From positions 62,001-126,000 of the forward strand of contig JBEKWN010000011.1 in NCBI GenBank assembly GCA_049513055.1: DNA of 64,000 nt, given 5' to 3'. Source of the stretch: UBA1163 sp049513055 (GTDB lineage Bacteria > Desulfobacterota > BSN033 > UBA1163). The notes under the pieces were generated by a model. That model saw nothing but the letters and a program-made list of their open reading frames with translations, searched no databases and was not told the DNA's origin. This document shows positions 32,229-41,582 of this stretch, in pieces. The stretch's first letter is position 1. Each line of letters begins with the position of its first letter. The position numbers were made by a program, and so were the translations under genes.

Positions 32229-33731
32229 TTAGAAAGTATATTCTGCTCCTATCGAGTATACATTCCGTCTATAGTCATACACACGGACATTGGAATCCGC
32301 CCGCGTATGTGAATACTGCAGATTGAGACTGAAGCCTTTAAAAGCCTCCCATAGGATCCCGGCCGAACCAAAATAGGTCCTGTCTTTTCGTTCCATTCCA
32401 TATACCGTATGGGTATGATCATAATGTTGCAGGAAGATATCTCCTGAAAAAATCAGGCTCAACTTACTCACCAAAGGCATTAGAAGGTTCATATTGATTT
32501 GATTCCCTGTGTTCTCCCAGTTTTTACCTTCGGTTACATCTCTGGAGAACTCATATTTTACATTAAACATTCCTTTTCCGGCCAAAAAGGAATAGATATA
32601 TCCAGGTGATAGGATAAATATATTTGCGTCTCGATCCTCATCTCTATTTGTTGGAGATTTCAGCATCTCCCTCCTGGCATATTCAACGGACAATTGTCCA
32701 ATATGATTAGGTAGGAACATGAGGCTCATCGTCGGCTTGGCCAAAGCCACTGCCATATATTGCTGCCCATCTAACCACACATGGCTATAGGCCACTGGGA
32801 GGGTAAAGGCCCCCTTTGGGAATTGATATCCAGGGGTCAAAGAAGCTGTCTGATAAAGGAGATCGGCTTTGTGCTGGGAAAAATGGCTGTTTGCATAAAA
32901 GTTATACTGAGCATTGAAAAACCAGGGTTCACTTAAGATCGGAGTATAATTGAATCTAAAAGTAGTAACTATACTGCTATCCCTCTTTCCAGTAATCAAA
33001 ACACCAGGGATTGCGGTGGAAGGCCTCAGAACCACATTATCATCATATTGATAGGCAATCCCAGCGGTAACCCGCCAAGGCTTATAACTCTTTAAACCTT
33101 TTGCAAAAGCCTCTTCATATTCTTTGGCAAAAGAGGCCATTTCTGATGTGGGATCAACAGAGATGACGGCCTTCAAACTCTCCTTTGCCTCGTCAAACCT
33201 TCTTTGTTTTGTATAAGCCATTGCAATTTGGAAGTCGGATTCCTGGCTCAGGGAGGGATCCATTCCCTTGGCCTTCTTAAAGGCATCGATCGCTTCACTA
33301 TTTTTACCTTCCTTTAAAAGAATGAGACCCTTTAAAAATGCAATAGGACCGGGCTTGATCCCTTGTCTCTCTACCTTTGTCATCCAATCTTTTGCCTCAT
33401 TGAGTTTATTCTGATAGTATAAAACCCTCACCAATTCAGGATAGGCATCTTCTACAGGGGGAGTGAGGCTAATCGCCTCGGCGAGCTGTTTGGCAGACTC
33501 TCTGTAATCCCCCATCTGCTTATAAGTCAGGCCCAGATAATAAGCAGCCATGGAAGATTCAGGTTCTTGCTCCCGTGCCTTGATTAAAAATTGAAGGGCT
33601 TCCTCATAGTTTTCAGCCTTAAATTCTGCAATGCCTTTATCCAGGAGGTTCTCAGCTGCATTGAGATTTCCTGCAAATCCAAAAGGGATGAATATCATAA
33701 AAAGTAAATAAATGATGACCTTCCCCATCAA
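32229..33731 (-). CDS. TPR and outer-membrane beta-barrel protein
   Basis: 500 residues. A signal peptide is followed by about five TPR repeats (residues 25-230; e.g. A-A-Y-Y-L-G-L-T-Y-K-Q-M-G-D-Y) and a beta-rich barrel part of about 270 residues with alternating aromatic strands, ending Y-S-I-G-A-E-Y-T-F, a C-terminal Phe suited to BAM recognition. The layout resembles surface-protein assembly modifiers and related secretion barrels. It is cotranscribed with the FecR gene. Partner protein unknown. Confidence 0.75.
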   Translation of the reverse strand: MMGKVIIYLLFMIFIPFGFAGNLNAAENLLDKGIAEFKAENYEEALQFLIKAREQEPESSMAAYYLGLTYKQMGDYRESAKQLAEAISLTPPVEDAYPELVRVLYYQNKLNEAKDWMTKVERQGIKPGPIAFLKGLILLKEGKNSEAIDAFKKAKGMDPSLSQESDFQIAMAYTKQRRFDEAKESLKAVISVDPTSEMASFAKEYEEAFAKGLKSYKPWRVTAGIAYQYDDNVVLRPSTAIPGVLITGKRDSSIVTTFRFNYTPILSEPWFFNAQYNFYANSHFSQHKADLLYQTASLTPGYQFPKGAFTLPVAYSHVWLDGQQYMAVALAKPTMSLMFLPNHIGQLSVEYARREMLKSPTNRDEDRDANIFILSPGYIYSFLAGKGMFNVKYEFSRDVTEGKNWENTGNQINMNLLMPLVSKLSLIFSGDIFLQHYDHTHTVYGMERKDRTYFGSAGILWEAFKGFSLNLQYSHTRADSNVRVYDYRRNVYSIGAEYTF

Positions 33732-33770
33732 TGCCCCCCCTCGTTAAAATTTTTTAAAATTCTCAAAAAT

Positions 33771-33807
33771 AAAGCCTGGCCTCACTATCATAAAAGCCAG
33801 GCTTTTT
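33771..33807. terminator. Bidirectional intrinsic terminator
   Basis: AAAGCCTGGC and GCCAGGCTTT arms around a 15-nt loop; plus strand followed by TTTAAAA and minus strand by TTTATTTTT. It ends the phosphodiesterase transcript and insulates the TPR-barrel/FecR operon. Confidence 0.8.
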
Positions 33808-33955
33808 AAAACTTTTGCCACCTCTCCCCCCTTAAGAAGGTGATGATGTTCACATCAATAATGCTGCGAAAACTTTAGTATTTTCCTCAGCTAACCTTCA
33901 TGAATGAGATTTTTATATATAAAGCCTGAGAATTGTCAAGAACTATATTGCCTAT

Positions 33956-34723
33956 CTAAACCTTAATGGTCTGCCCATCTTTTAATAACTTAATATTTTT
34001 AATGCCCAACCTTTCCAGTTCTTTTTTAATTGCCTTCGAATATTGAGGTTTAAGGTGTGTGATATAGATCCTTTCAGGCATATGTTTTATTTTTAGGATT
34101 TCCTTTTTTAATAACCGGGGTGTTAAATGGCCTGTCCGGATCGCGATTTCTTCCATTCGGTTGGGAAAAGAAGTCTCTATGATCAAACAATGAATCTGTT
34201 TTTCTCCTATATTTTTCCATGTCGCATCGGAGGGGCCTGTATCCCCTGTATAAAAGAGTCGCCTCTTGCTTTGGTCTTCGATAAGGTATCCTGCTGCAGG
34301 AACAGAGTGATTGACCCGATAAGGAGTAATGGTGTAATGATCTATCTTTATAGATTCACAAGGTTTCAGTTCTTGGAGGTTTAAGATTGCTTCATGAGTA
34401 GTTGGAATAGCAGTAAAATCAGGCCAAATAGAACCGTCTAAAAGATTCTTCTTGATCGCCTTAATCACAGGAGGGATACCGATGATGTTCACTTTATGCC
34501 ATTTTTCTCCAAAGATAAGATTGTCTGCGAGAAATGGAATTCCCATAATATGGTCAAGATGAGAATGGGTAATGAAGATATGTTCTATCTTCAATTGACC
34601 TTTCATATCAAGAATATCGGTCAGACTTCCCGTATCAAATAAGATTTTCCCATTCAATAAAAAGCTTGGGGGACGATGTCCAGGAAATTCCGCCCCGGAA
34701 CAGCCCAGAACTTTGATTTTCAT
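33956..34723 (-). CDS. Class-II cAMP phosphodiesterase (COG5212-like, metallo-beta-lactamase fold)
   Basis: 255 residues. The metal motif is T-H-S-H-L-D-H at residues 53-59, with further ligand segments Y-T-G-D-T-G-P (about 171) and I-T-H-L-K-P. M-K-I-K-V-L-G-C-S-G, I-P-F-L-A-D-N and the later S-I-W-P-D-F-T are typical of class-II cyclic-nucleotide phosphodiesterases rather than RNase Z, so it probably degrades cAMP made by the cyclases nearby. It follows the receiver-protein gene by 37 nt and is likely part of the two-component operon, coupling phosphorelay and cAMP control. An RNase Z-like activity is the main alternative. Confidence 0.75.
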   Translation of the reverse strand: MKIKVLGCSGAEFPGHRPPSFLLNGKILFDTGSLTDILDMKGQLKIEHIFITHSHLDHIMGIPFLADNLIFGEKWHKVNIIGIPPVIKAIKKNLLDGSIWPDFTAIPTTHEAILNLQELKPCESIKIDHYTITPYRVNHSVPAAGYLIEDQSKRRLFYTGDTGPSDATWKNIGEKQIHCLIIETSFPNRMEEIAIRTGHLTPRLLKKEILKIKHMPERIYITHLKPQYSKAIKKELERLGIKNIKLLKDGQTIKV

Positions 34724-34760
34724 ATCCAGCCCTCAATGGAAGGTGTAGGAAATAGTTCTT

Positions 34761-35270
34761 TCACTTTTTGATTTGAGTCGTTTTTTGGTCGAACTCTTTC
34801 CAGAATTTCTCTTCTGACTTTTTCCAGTATTGCCCCCAGCGCTCATTAAAAAATCCTTCCAGCTTCTCTAAGAGGCGCTTCCATCCAGGAAGATTTTCAT
34901 ACTTGAGCACATCCTCCAGGAAGGGAACAATTTCTCCCAACTTCTCCTTGGGGAGGTAAGCCCGGGCCCCCATTTCAAAAGAACGCTTCATGGCATCGGG
35001 AGTGAGGGCATGGGCCGTTAGCATGACCACTGGAAAATTCCGGCTTACAGCCAATTCCAGCAAATCAAACCCCCGAACCCCCATGATGTCAAGGACGACC
35101 ACATCATACGTTAGAAGGATCATCCTCTCAACAGCTTCTTCATAGGTGCTGGCCTTATCAAATCTACCATCTGGACACGCTTCCCGAATCTCTTCCTCCA
35201 GAAGCGTTAAAACATCCGGTTCGTCGTCCACAGCCAGTATCGACTTTCCATTCAGGATGGACTCCGCCAT
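34761..35270 (-). CDS. Receiver-domain response regulator 1
   Basis: 169 residues from the ATG at 35,270 (GGAGGG upstream). Receiver fold with the acidic pair D-D-E, the phosphoacceptor D in V-V-L-D-I-M-G, T in M-L-T-A-H-A and K in L-P-K-E-K-L. After residue 120 there is a charged amphipathic tail (W-K-R-L-L-E-K-L-E-G-F-F-N-E) in place of a DNA-binding domain. Its output must be protein contact. It is one of three tandem copies; identity to the third is roughly 65% by eye. Confidence 0.85.
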   Translation of the reverse strand: MAESILNGKSILAVDDEPDVLTLLEEEIREACPDGRFDKASTYEEAVERMILLTYDVVVLDIMGVRGFDLLELAVSRNFPVVMLTAHALTPDAMKRSFEMGARAYLPKEKLGEIVPFLEDVLKYENLPGWKRLLEKLEGFFNERWGQYWKKSEEKFWKEFDQKTTQIKK

Positions 35271-35361
35271 TTTACACCCTCCTTTTTCTTCGAGTGGGAT
35301 CAATGTTTAGGTGATTAACTAGCTTACCAATCCATGCATTATAAAATTCTATCCATTCTCA

Positions 35362-35871
35362 TCACTTAATATGAGAGGTTTTTTTCTCAAAATCCTTCCA
35401 GAATTTCACCTCGGTCTTCTTCCAGTCTTCCCCCCAGTGGGATTCGAAATAGCCTTCTAATTTCTTCATCTGGCGTGCCCACCCAGATATACTATCAGAT
35501 TCTCCCAAAATATCTTCCAGGGAAGGAACGATCTCTCACAGTTTTTCCTTGGGGAGGTAAGCCCGGGCCTTCATCTCAATGGAACGTTTCAGAGATTCTG
35601 GGTTGAGAGCATGAACTGTAAGCATGGCAACGGGAAGATTGTGTTTCACAGCTAAGTCCAAGAGATCGAAACCTTGAACCCCCATGATGTCAAGGACGAC
35701 CACATCAAAGTCTTGGGATTCTAACTTTTTGGCCGCATCTTGATAAGAGGTGGCTTTTTCGAATTTACATTTTGGAGCGGCCCCTAAAATTTCTTCTTCT
35801 AAAACATCCAAGACATCCGGTTCGTCATCCACTGCCAAAATCCTCTTGCCATTAAGAATAGATTCAACCAT
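35362..35871 (-). pseudogene. Receiver-domain response regulator 2 with internal stop
   Basis: The ATG at 35,871 (GGAGGGG upstream) opens a frame aligned with the other two copies, but at 35,536-35,538 the codon that is Gly (in P-K-E-K-L-G-E) in the others is TGA. The frame then continues unbroken to a TGA at 35,362-35,364, giving the expected tail (W-G-E-D-W-K-K-T-E-V-K-F-W-K). A full-length copy thus carries one nonsense mutation. The truncated 111-residue product keeps D-D-E, the phospho-Asp and Lys and might still fold. Confidence 0.75.
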
Positions 35872-35954
35872 AACAGCCCCTCCTTTCCCCAATAATAAAT
35901 AACGCATAGCGCCTGCCTGCGGAAGGCAGGCATAGGGCATTTAATAATGAATTA

Positions 35955-36449
35955 TTATTCCCACTTGTGCCATTCTTGCCACAGCAAACCCGTCTTCTTC
36001 TCCCAATCGGATTCAAACTTGCTGTCAAAGAACCCTTTCAATTTTTCTAAGAGCCGTTTCCATCCTGGTAAATACTCATATTTCAGCACATCTTCCAGGA
36101 AGGGGACCACTTCTCCCAGTTTTTCCTTGGGAAGGTAGGCCCGGGCTTTCATTTCGAAAGAACGTTTTAAGGCTTCGGGGTTGAGGGCATGGGCCGTAAG
36201 CATGGCCACCCGGAAATTCCGGCTCACTGCCAATTCCAATAAGTCAAACCCCCGAACTCCCATGATGTCGAGGATGACCACATCATAAGTTTGGGACTTT
36301 AACTTTTTAACCGCTTCCTCATAGGTGGTGGCCTTTTCGAATTTACATTTCGGGGCGGCCCCCAGAATTTCGTCCTCTAAAATAGCTAAAACATCTGGTT
36401 CGTCGTCAACAGCTAAAATCCTCTTACCGTTTAGAATAGATTCTGTCAT
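35955..36449 (-). CDS. Receiver-domain response regulator 3
   Basis: 164 residues from the ATG at 36,449 (GGAGGGG upstream, 14 nt after the kinase stop). All receiver residues are present as in copy 1, and the tail is K-R-L-L-E-K-L-K-G-F-F-D-S-K-F. As the first regulator after the kinases it is the probable direct phospho-partner. No DNA-binding domain. Confidence 0.85.
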   Translation of the reverse strand: MTESILNGKRILAVDDEPDVLAILEDEILGAAPKCKFEKATTYEEAVKKLKSQTYDVVILDIMGVRGFDLLELAVSRNFRVAMLTAHALNPEALKRSFEMKARAYLPKEKLGEVVPFLEDVLKYEYLPGWKRLLEKLKGFFDSKFESDWEKKTGLLWQEWHKWE

Positions 36450-36462
36450 GATGTCCCCTCCT

Positions 36463-37473
36463 TTATTCTGATAAAATCGATGATTGAATGGGAGGAATTC
36501 GGACCATAAATCGTGTTCCAATTCCTTCCCGGCTCTCCAATGTGATTTCTCCCCCCATCGCCTCCAACAGGGTCTTGACGCCTGTCAGGCCTAGCCCAAG
36601 TCCTGGCATATGGGCCCGTTGTTGTTTATCACCCAAGCGAACGAAACGCCCAAAAATGCTCTCTTGCTCATCCAGAGGAATCCCAATCCCATCATCTTCG
36701 ATTAAGACGAGCAGATCCATTTCTCCACTGATCGTCACCCCGATCCGTTCTCGACGATACTTCAAGGCATTGCTCATCAAGTTCCGGAGGATCTGCTGAA
36801 TTTTTTTTCGATCATGGCAGAAAGGAGATTTGCAATACTTTCCGGTAATCTCTATATAAATCCCATGGTCTCTAAGACTGAGCTGGAACTCCTCATGACT
36901 CTTGACTTGGCAGAGTTCATCGACAGCATGAGGAATAGTGATCTCCAAGGCATCCAAGAGTGATTCTTTGAGTGTCTTTTCAATTGAAAAATATTCCTTC
37001 TGAAATAATCCTTCCTCTGAACGGAGGATTTCAATCATCTCTTGCATTAAGTTCTGGGCTCTGTGGACATTTCTCAAAATCCGATCCAGGAGGCGCCTTT
37101 GATGATCCGTGAGAGGACCGTAGCGGTCCGCTTTTTGGAGGAGGCTATTAGCGCTGGTAGAGACAATGGCCAGAGGACCTGTGATATCGTGGATGAGAAG
37201 ATCGAACAGACGCTCCTTCTCATTTGTCCTTTTAGGGTCCAGAGGTTTCTCCTTCTCTGTAATGCTTTTCTTACTATGAAACCCTTTCAGAAAATTTCCT
37301 TCTTCCCATTGGAAAGGATATGGAAAATGTACTCCCCCCAGAGGAAAGGCAATCCTCGGGCTTTTTACATTGAGGACAGGCGGAGATTCTCCCTGGACAG
37401 AGATCCCGATCTGTTGGAAGATAGATACATCTTTGGCTCTCCATCGAAAGATCAAAACCAAAGCGATGCCCAT
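36463..37473 (-). CDS. Histidine kinase 2
   Basis: The conserved kinase begins near R-L-F-D-L-L-I-H-D-I-T-G-P-L (phospho-His about residue 93), followed by N-L-M-S-N-A-L-K-Y (N box), D-D-G-I-G-I-P and G-L-G-L-G-L (G boxes). There is no transmembrane segment or clear sensor. The only ATG in frame is 37,473, giving a 200-nt overlap with the upstream kinase gene and a non-conserved N-terminus; no GTG or TTG lies in the 200 nt before the kinase part. The real start may be an unusual codon after 37,280, or the gene may be a displaced fragment. Confidence 0.75.
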   Translation of the reverse strand: MGIALVLIFRWRAKDVSIFQQIGISVQGESPPVLNVKSPRIAFPLGGVHFPYPFQWEEGNFLKGFHSKKSITEKEKPLDPKRTNEKERLFDLLIHDITGPLAIVSTSANSLLQKADRYGPLTDHQRRLLDRILRNVHRAQNLMQEMIEILRSEEGLFQKEYFSIEKTLKESLLDALEITIPHAVDELCQVKSHEEFQLSLRDHGIYIEITGKYCKSPFCHDRKKIQQILRNLMSNALKYRRERIGVTISGEMDLLVLIEDDGIGIPLDEQESIFGRFVRLGDKQQRAHMPGLGLGLTGVKTLLEAMGGEITLESREGIGTRFMVRIPPIQSSILSE

Positions 37474-38881
37474 AGACCTTCATCCGAAGGAGATCAAGAC
37501 CCTTCCCGCCTGCACCAAAGTCATAAGGCTTTTTAGAAGTATAGAGCTCTGTCTCCTGAGTATGAAAAAGACCGTTAAAAATGTACTTCTGATTCTCCTC
37601 AGTGATTCCAATGCCGAAATCCTGAACCTTGAGGAGAGACCGTTGATCCTTTTTTTCCAAGAGAATTCGAATGACTCCCTCGTCCGGGGTGTTCTCAACG
37701 GCATTCTTCAGGAGTCCTTCCAGAATATCTTCCAGGATCCTTGGTTCCATCGCTGCATAAAGATCCTTTACCCCCTCCAGGTAGAACTGAAGATCTCGGT
37801 GGGAGGCGTGTTGTTTTACCTTCTCCAGTATCTTTTCGGAAAAGGAAAATAGAGAGATAGGTTCAAGGGAGACGGACTTCTCAGGGAGATCCTTTGTGAT
37901 CCATCTTTTTATGGCCTCCCAATGGGTCCTTATGTCTGGAGGAATCTCCGAAATATTCTCCAAGGTTCCCCAGATGCGGTCGAGTTCATGAGATAAAAAA
38001 CTCCCCTCTAACTCCTGGTTGGACTGAATGATTTTATCAGTATCTTTCTGAATTTCGAAGAGACGGTTTAAATGTTTTTCTAAAATTTCGAAGAATTTCT
38101 CTCCTTCGTTTGGAGAGGTTTGAATCTGGAGTTTGCGTTTTAAGAGCCGGAGATTACCCTGGATCACGGATAAAGGCGTCTTCAGTTCATGGGAAAGGTG
38201 GTTCAGGGCTTTGCTCTTCACTCTGTTCAGTTGTTCAAGCTCCTTCCTCGATTGTTCCAGGGCATCAATACGGGCCTTTTGGAGCTGTGCCATCTCGATA
38301 AAAACCGAGGCATTGTTCCCAAAGGTCTGGAGGAAGACCTCATCTTCGTTCGTAAAAACTCCATCCTTCTTATTGAGGAGCTGGATGACTCCCAATCGTG
38401 AGCCTGCCCGGTTGTAAATGGGCATGCAAAGCACACTTCTTGTGCGGTAACCTGTATGGGAATCCACTTCTTTATTGAACCGCTTATCATTGTAAGCATC
38501 TTCTAAATTTATGGTCTCTCCGGTCTGGAAGCAATGCCCTGCCAAACCGACGCCGGATGGAATTCTAATGACTTCCCCTGCCATTCCCAGGGCGATCGTT
38601 GACCAGAGTTCATCCGTATTGGGGTCATGGAGAAAAATGCTGCAACGGTCTGCCTCCATGACTTCACAGGCCTTCTGGGAGATCTGCAAGAGCATCTCGC
38701 TGAGTTGGAGATCCAGGCCTATCAGTTGACCAAGTTCGAGTAAAGAATGAAGTTTACGGGTCCTTCTGTGTTGCGCTTGCTCCTGTGCCCGATCTTTGCT
38801 CCGGCGAAGAATCTTTCTTCGCTCGCCTTGGCGACGGTCTTTGTAAAGATACATTTCTTTGGGGGATATTTCTGTAGTCAT
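37274..38881 (-). CDS. GAF-domain histidine kinase 1
   Basis: 535 residues: a basic N-terminus, a GAF domain (about 50-200, with V-M-E-A-D-R-C-S-I-F-L and G-V-G-L-A-G-H), a HisKA domain with L-S-H-E-L-K-T-P (His about residue 226), and a HATPase domain (about 370-535) containing D-F-G-I-G-I-T-E-E-N. A Cys-rich insert (C-P-G-R-I-S-A-C-P-Q-C-K-K-P-E-D-C) near the end is a known feature of related kinases and may bind metal. Cytoplasmic sensor; ligand unknown. The first gene of the operon leading to the receivers and phosphodiesterase. Confidence 0.85.
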   Translation of the reverse strand: MTTEISPKEMYLYKDRRQGERRKILRRSKDRAQEQAQHRRTRKLHSLLELGQLIGLDLQLSEMLLQISQKACEVMEADRCSIFLHDPNTDELWSTIALGMAGEVIRIPSGVGLAGHCFQTGETINLEDAYNDKRFNKEVDSHTGYRTRSVLCMPIYNRAGSRLGVIQLLNKKDGVFTNEDEVFLQTFGNNASVFIEMAQLQKARIDALEQSRKELEQLNRVKSKALNHLSHELKTPLSVIQGNLRLLKRKLQIQTSPNEGEKFFEILEKHLNRLFEIQKDTDKIIQSNQELEGSFLSHELDRIWGTLENISEIPPDIRTHWEAIKRWITKDLPEKSVSLEPISLFSFSEKILEKVKQHASHRDLQFYLEGVKDLYAAMEPRILEDILEGLLKNAVENTPDEGVIRILLEKKDQRSLLKVQDFGIGITEENQKYIFNGLFHTQETELYTSKKPYDFGAGGKGLDLLRMKVYGHRFGFDLSMESQRCIYLPTDRDLCPGRISACPQCKKPEDCLSSGGSTFSISFPMGRRKFSERVS

Positions 38882-38892
38882 GGTTTTTTGAG

Positions 38893-38925
38893 ATTATATA
38901 TAGGTGAAACACCTATATGTGTCAA
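38893..38925 (-). promoter_or_regulatory. Strong promoter with a palindrome in the spacer, upstream of the GAF kinase
   Basis: On the minus strand TTGACA (38,925-38,920), a 17-nt spacer and TATATA (38,902-38,897), or a 19-nt spacer and TATAAT (38,898-38,893). The spacer holds a perfect palindrome ATATAGGTG-TTT-CACCTATAT (38,918-38,898), which would place a regulator between -35 and -10. The ATG (38,881) is only about 10 nt downstream, without a ribosome site, so the mRNA may be nearly leaderless. The rest of the divergent gap to 39,197 shows only a weak TTGACT-type promoter for the CHAT operon near 39,084-39,111. Confidence 0.6.
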
Positions 38926-39197
38926 CTAAAAAATGTTGGAATTAAAATCCCCAGTTATCAGTGATTAAAGAGTTGTGGAGGTCTTTGCCTTCTAGACTCG
39001 TGAGCAACCCTAACTACTGTTACCAGTTAAAATCGCTCCTATTCTCATTTGGGTGATCGGTCATACCGCTATTAAAATTATTGTTGACTATTCTATCAAG
39101 TATGATATTGTGCTGTTGGGCTTTAAGAACAGGACTTTACAAAGACTCGGATTATTCGCCGGGTGACCTCTAACTGTCGATAAGAGGAGAATTCCAA

Positions 39198-41567
39198 ATG
39201 GAGACCATTGCTAATGTTGTTAGGGGCACACCTTACCATGCCACTTATAAATTTCAAAAACAATTTCTAATCATTATAATCTTTCTTGTTGTTATTGGTA
39301 CCTTATCAAACCCTTCATCATTATCAGCCGAACCTGCTTCTGTCTCAAACGATTCACCAGCAGAGAAATATATGATGCAAGCCTTAAATGCTTTCCAGCG
39401 AGGGGTATTTGAACAGGCCGTTCTGGATTGGAGAGAAGCCGTAAAATTATATGAAAAAGAAGGGAAATCCAATAAACAAAGGGAAACGCTTGCCCTCCTC
39501 GCTCAAGCTTATCAATATATTGGCCAATACAATGAGGCATTGAAATGCCTCAAATCTGCCCTCGTTCTCGCGGAAAAGTCGGGGGATCGGGCTCAGATCG
39601 CCTCTGTCCTAGGCAGCCTTGGCAATTTACATATTACCCTTGGGCCACCGGATAAAGCCTTTCAGTATTTAAATGAAGGCCTCTCCATGGCAAAGGGGCT
39701 TGGAGATTCTGGTCTCTCAGCGACTATCTTAAATAACTTAGGGAACTTGTTCATAACCCAGCAGAAGTACAATGAAGCATTAGGCGCCTATTTGGAAAGC
39801 ATGACCCTTGCCCAAAAATCCAATAATGACTTACTCGCTGTCAGAGCCCTTACCAATGCTGCCATGGCGCACATGGAGAATGGACAGTATAAGAAATCCA
39901 AGGAACTCCTTGATAGGGCATTGGATGAGACCTGGAAATTAGACCCTTCGCATGACAAGGCGTATGGCTTGATCAATATCGGCCTGACATACCGGAATCT
40001 CCGCGCCCACCTCTTGGATCAGGATAAACTTTTCGTGCTCTCCTCCCAAGCATTGAATGAGGCCCTTATCGTGTCGGAAACGATCGGAGACCTTCGCTCA
40101 CTCTCCTACACTTGTGGATACCTGGGAACGCTTTCAGAAGATCAAAAACATTACCAGGAAGCTCTAAAGTTTACACGTCGTGCAACCCTCGTCGCCCAGC
40201 AAGTGAATGCCCCCGAATCTCTCTACTTATGGCAGTGGCAGACAGGCCGTTTGCTCAAAGTGATCGGGGAAACGGAGGAGGCTATCTCCGCTTACAGAAA
40301 TTGCATTCACACCCTTCAGTCTATTCGTCAGGAAATGTCCACGTGTTACGGAACCCCCCAGATATCATATCGTGAGTCAGTGGAACCGATCTACTTTGGA
40401 TTTGTGGATCTCCTCCTTCAGCATTCTGCGTCAATGAATAAACGCGAGCAGGTTGAGCCTCTCTTGATGGAGGCAAGGGAAGCTGTGGAATTACTCAAGG
40501 TGGCTGAGTTAAGGGATTATTTCCAAGACGAGTGCATGGGTGCTCCTCAATTTAGAATCACCCGCCTGGATACGATCTCTAAGAGAGCCGTGGTGATCTA
40601 TCCCCTGGTTCTTTCGGATCGAACTGAATTACTGGTCAGCCTCCCATCCGGACTGAAGAGATTTTCTATAAAGATCGGAGCAGAAGTTCTCACCCGGGAG
40701 GTTAGAAAATTTCGAGAGAAACTGGAAAAGCGGACCACCTGGGAATACCTCCCTCATGCACAAAAATTGTATGACTGGTTAATCCGTCCCCTGGAGCCTG
40801 ATTTGACTTCCATGACCACTGATACTCTGGTCTTTGTTCCGGATGGCCCTCTTCGAACCATTCCCATGGCCGCTCTCCACGATGGCAAACAGTTCCTCAT
40901 CAACAAATATGCCATTGCTATTACACCAGGTCTCAATCTTACTGATCCTCGCCCTGTTAAAAGGGAGAATGTGAAGCTCCTATCAGCGGGTCTCACCGAT
41001 TCCGTGCAGGGATTTCCCCCTTTACCCAATGTAGCGGATGAACTCCAGGCCATCCAGGGCCTCTATGGCGGTTATTCGATGATGAACCGGGATTTCCTCA
41101 TCCGAAATTTGGAAAAGGAGTTGAGAGACAAACAGCTTACCATCATTCACATCGCCTCCCATGGACATTTTGAAAGTGACATTAGAAAATCGTTTCTTCT
41201 TACCTTTGATGGCAAACTGACCATGGACCAGCTTGAACAATACGTTGGACTTTTCAAATTTCGAGAAGACCCTTTGGAGTTATTGACCCTCAGTGCATGC
41301 GAAACAGCGGTAGGCGATAATCGTGCTGCCCTGGGCCTTGCCGGGATCGCCATCAAGTCAGGTGCGAGAAGCGCGCTGGCCACTCTGTGGCAAATTGATG
41401 ATCGTGCTACTTCAGAACTGGTGGCAGAATTCTACCGCCAACTCAAGGATCCAGCGATTTCAAGGGCCATCGCCTTGAAACGCGCCCAGCTCAAATTACT
41501 CAATGATCGAAGCTACGATCATCCTAGTTATTGGTCTCCTTTCATATTGATCAACAACTGGTTGTAA
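39198..41567 (+). CDS. TPR-CHAT caspase-like protease, membrane- or periplasm-targeted
   Basis: 789 residues. Near the N-terminus there is a hydrophobic signal/anchor (IIIIFLVVIGTL), then about seven TPR repeats (residues 55-370) and a C-terminal CHAT domain (about 480-789). The catalytic His is in I-I-H-I-A-S-H-G-H-F (about 654) and the Cys in L-T-L-S-A-C-E-T-A-V-G-D (about 700), so the protease dyad is intact. Known CHAT relatives are gated by peptide or protein partners. It starts a translationally coupled operon with a CHASE2 cyclase and a DUF928 protein, a gene set typical of cyanobacterial gene clusters. The target is unknown. Confidence 0.85.
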   Translation: METIANVVRGTPYHATYKFQKQFLIIIIFLVVIGTLSNPSSLSAEPASVSNDSPAEKYMMQALNAFQRGVFEQAVLDWREAVKLYEKEGKSNKQRETLALLAQAYQYIGQYNEALKCLKSALVLAEKSGDRAQIASVLGSLGNLHITLGPPDKAFQYLNEGLSMAKGLGDSGLSATILNNLGNLFITQQKYNEALGAYLESMTLAQKSNNDLLAVRALTNAAMAHMENGQYKKSKELLDRALDETWKLDPSHDKAYGLINIGLTYRNLRAHLLDQDKLFVLSSQALNEALIVSETIGDLRSLSYTCGYLGTLSEDQKHYQEALKFTRRATLVAQQVNAPESLYLWQWQTGRLLKVIGETEEAISAYRNCIHTLQSIRQEMSTCYGTPQISYRESVEPIYFGFVDLLLQHSASMNKREQVEPLLMEAREAVELLKVAELRDYFQDECMGAPQFRITRLDTISKRAVVIYPLVLSDRTELLVSLPSGLKRFSIKIGAEVLTREVRKFREKLEKRTTWEYLPHAQKLYDWLIRPLEPDLTSMTTDTLVFVPDGPLRTIPMAALHDGKQFLINKYAIAITPGLNLTDPRPVKRENVKLLSAGLTDSVQGFPPLPNVADELQAIQGLYGGYSMMNRDFLIRNLEKELRDKQLTIIHIASHGHFESDIRKSFLLTFDGKLTMDQLEQYVGLFKFREDPLELLTLSACETAVGDNRAALGLAGIAIKSGARSALATLWQIDDRATSELVAEFYRQLKDPAISRAIALKRAQLKLLNDRSYDHPSYWSPFILINNWL

Positions 41568-41582
41568 AGCGAACGTTTCGTT

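Noticed and set aside
33956..34723. RNase Z annotation
   Set aside because: The residues after the metal motif and S-I-W-P-D-F-T fit class-II cyclic-nucleotide phosphodiesterases better; the tRNase exosite is not evident.
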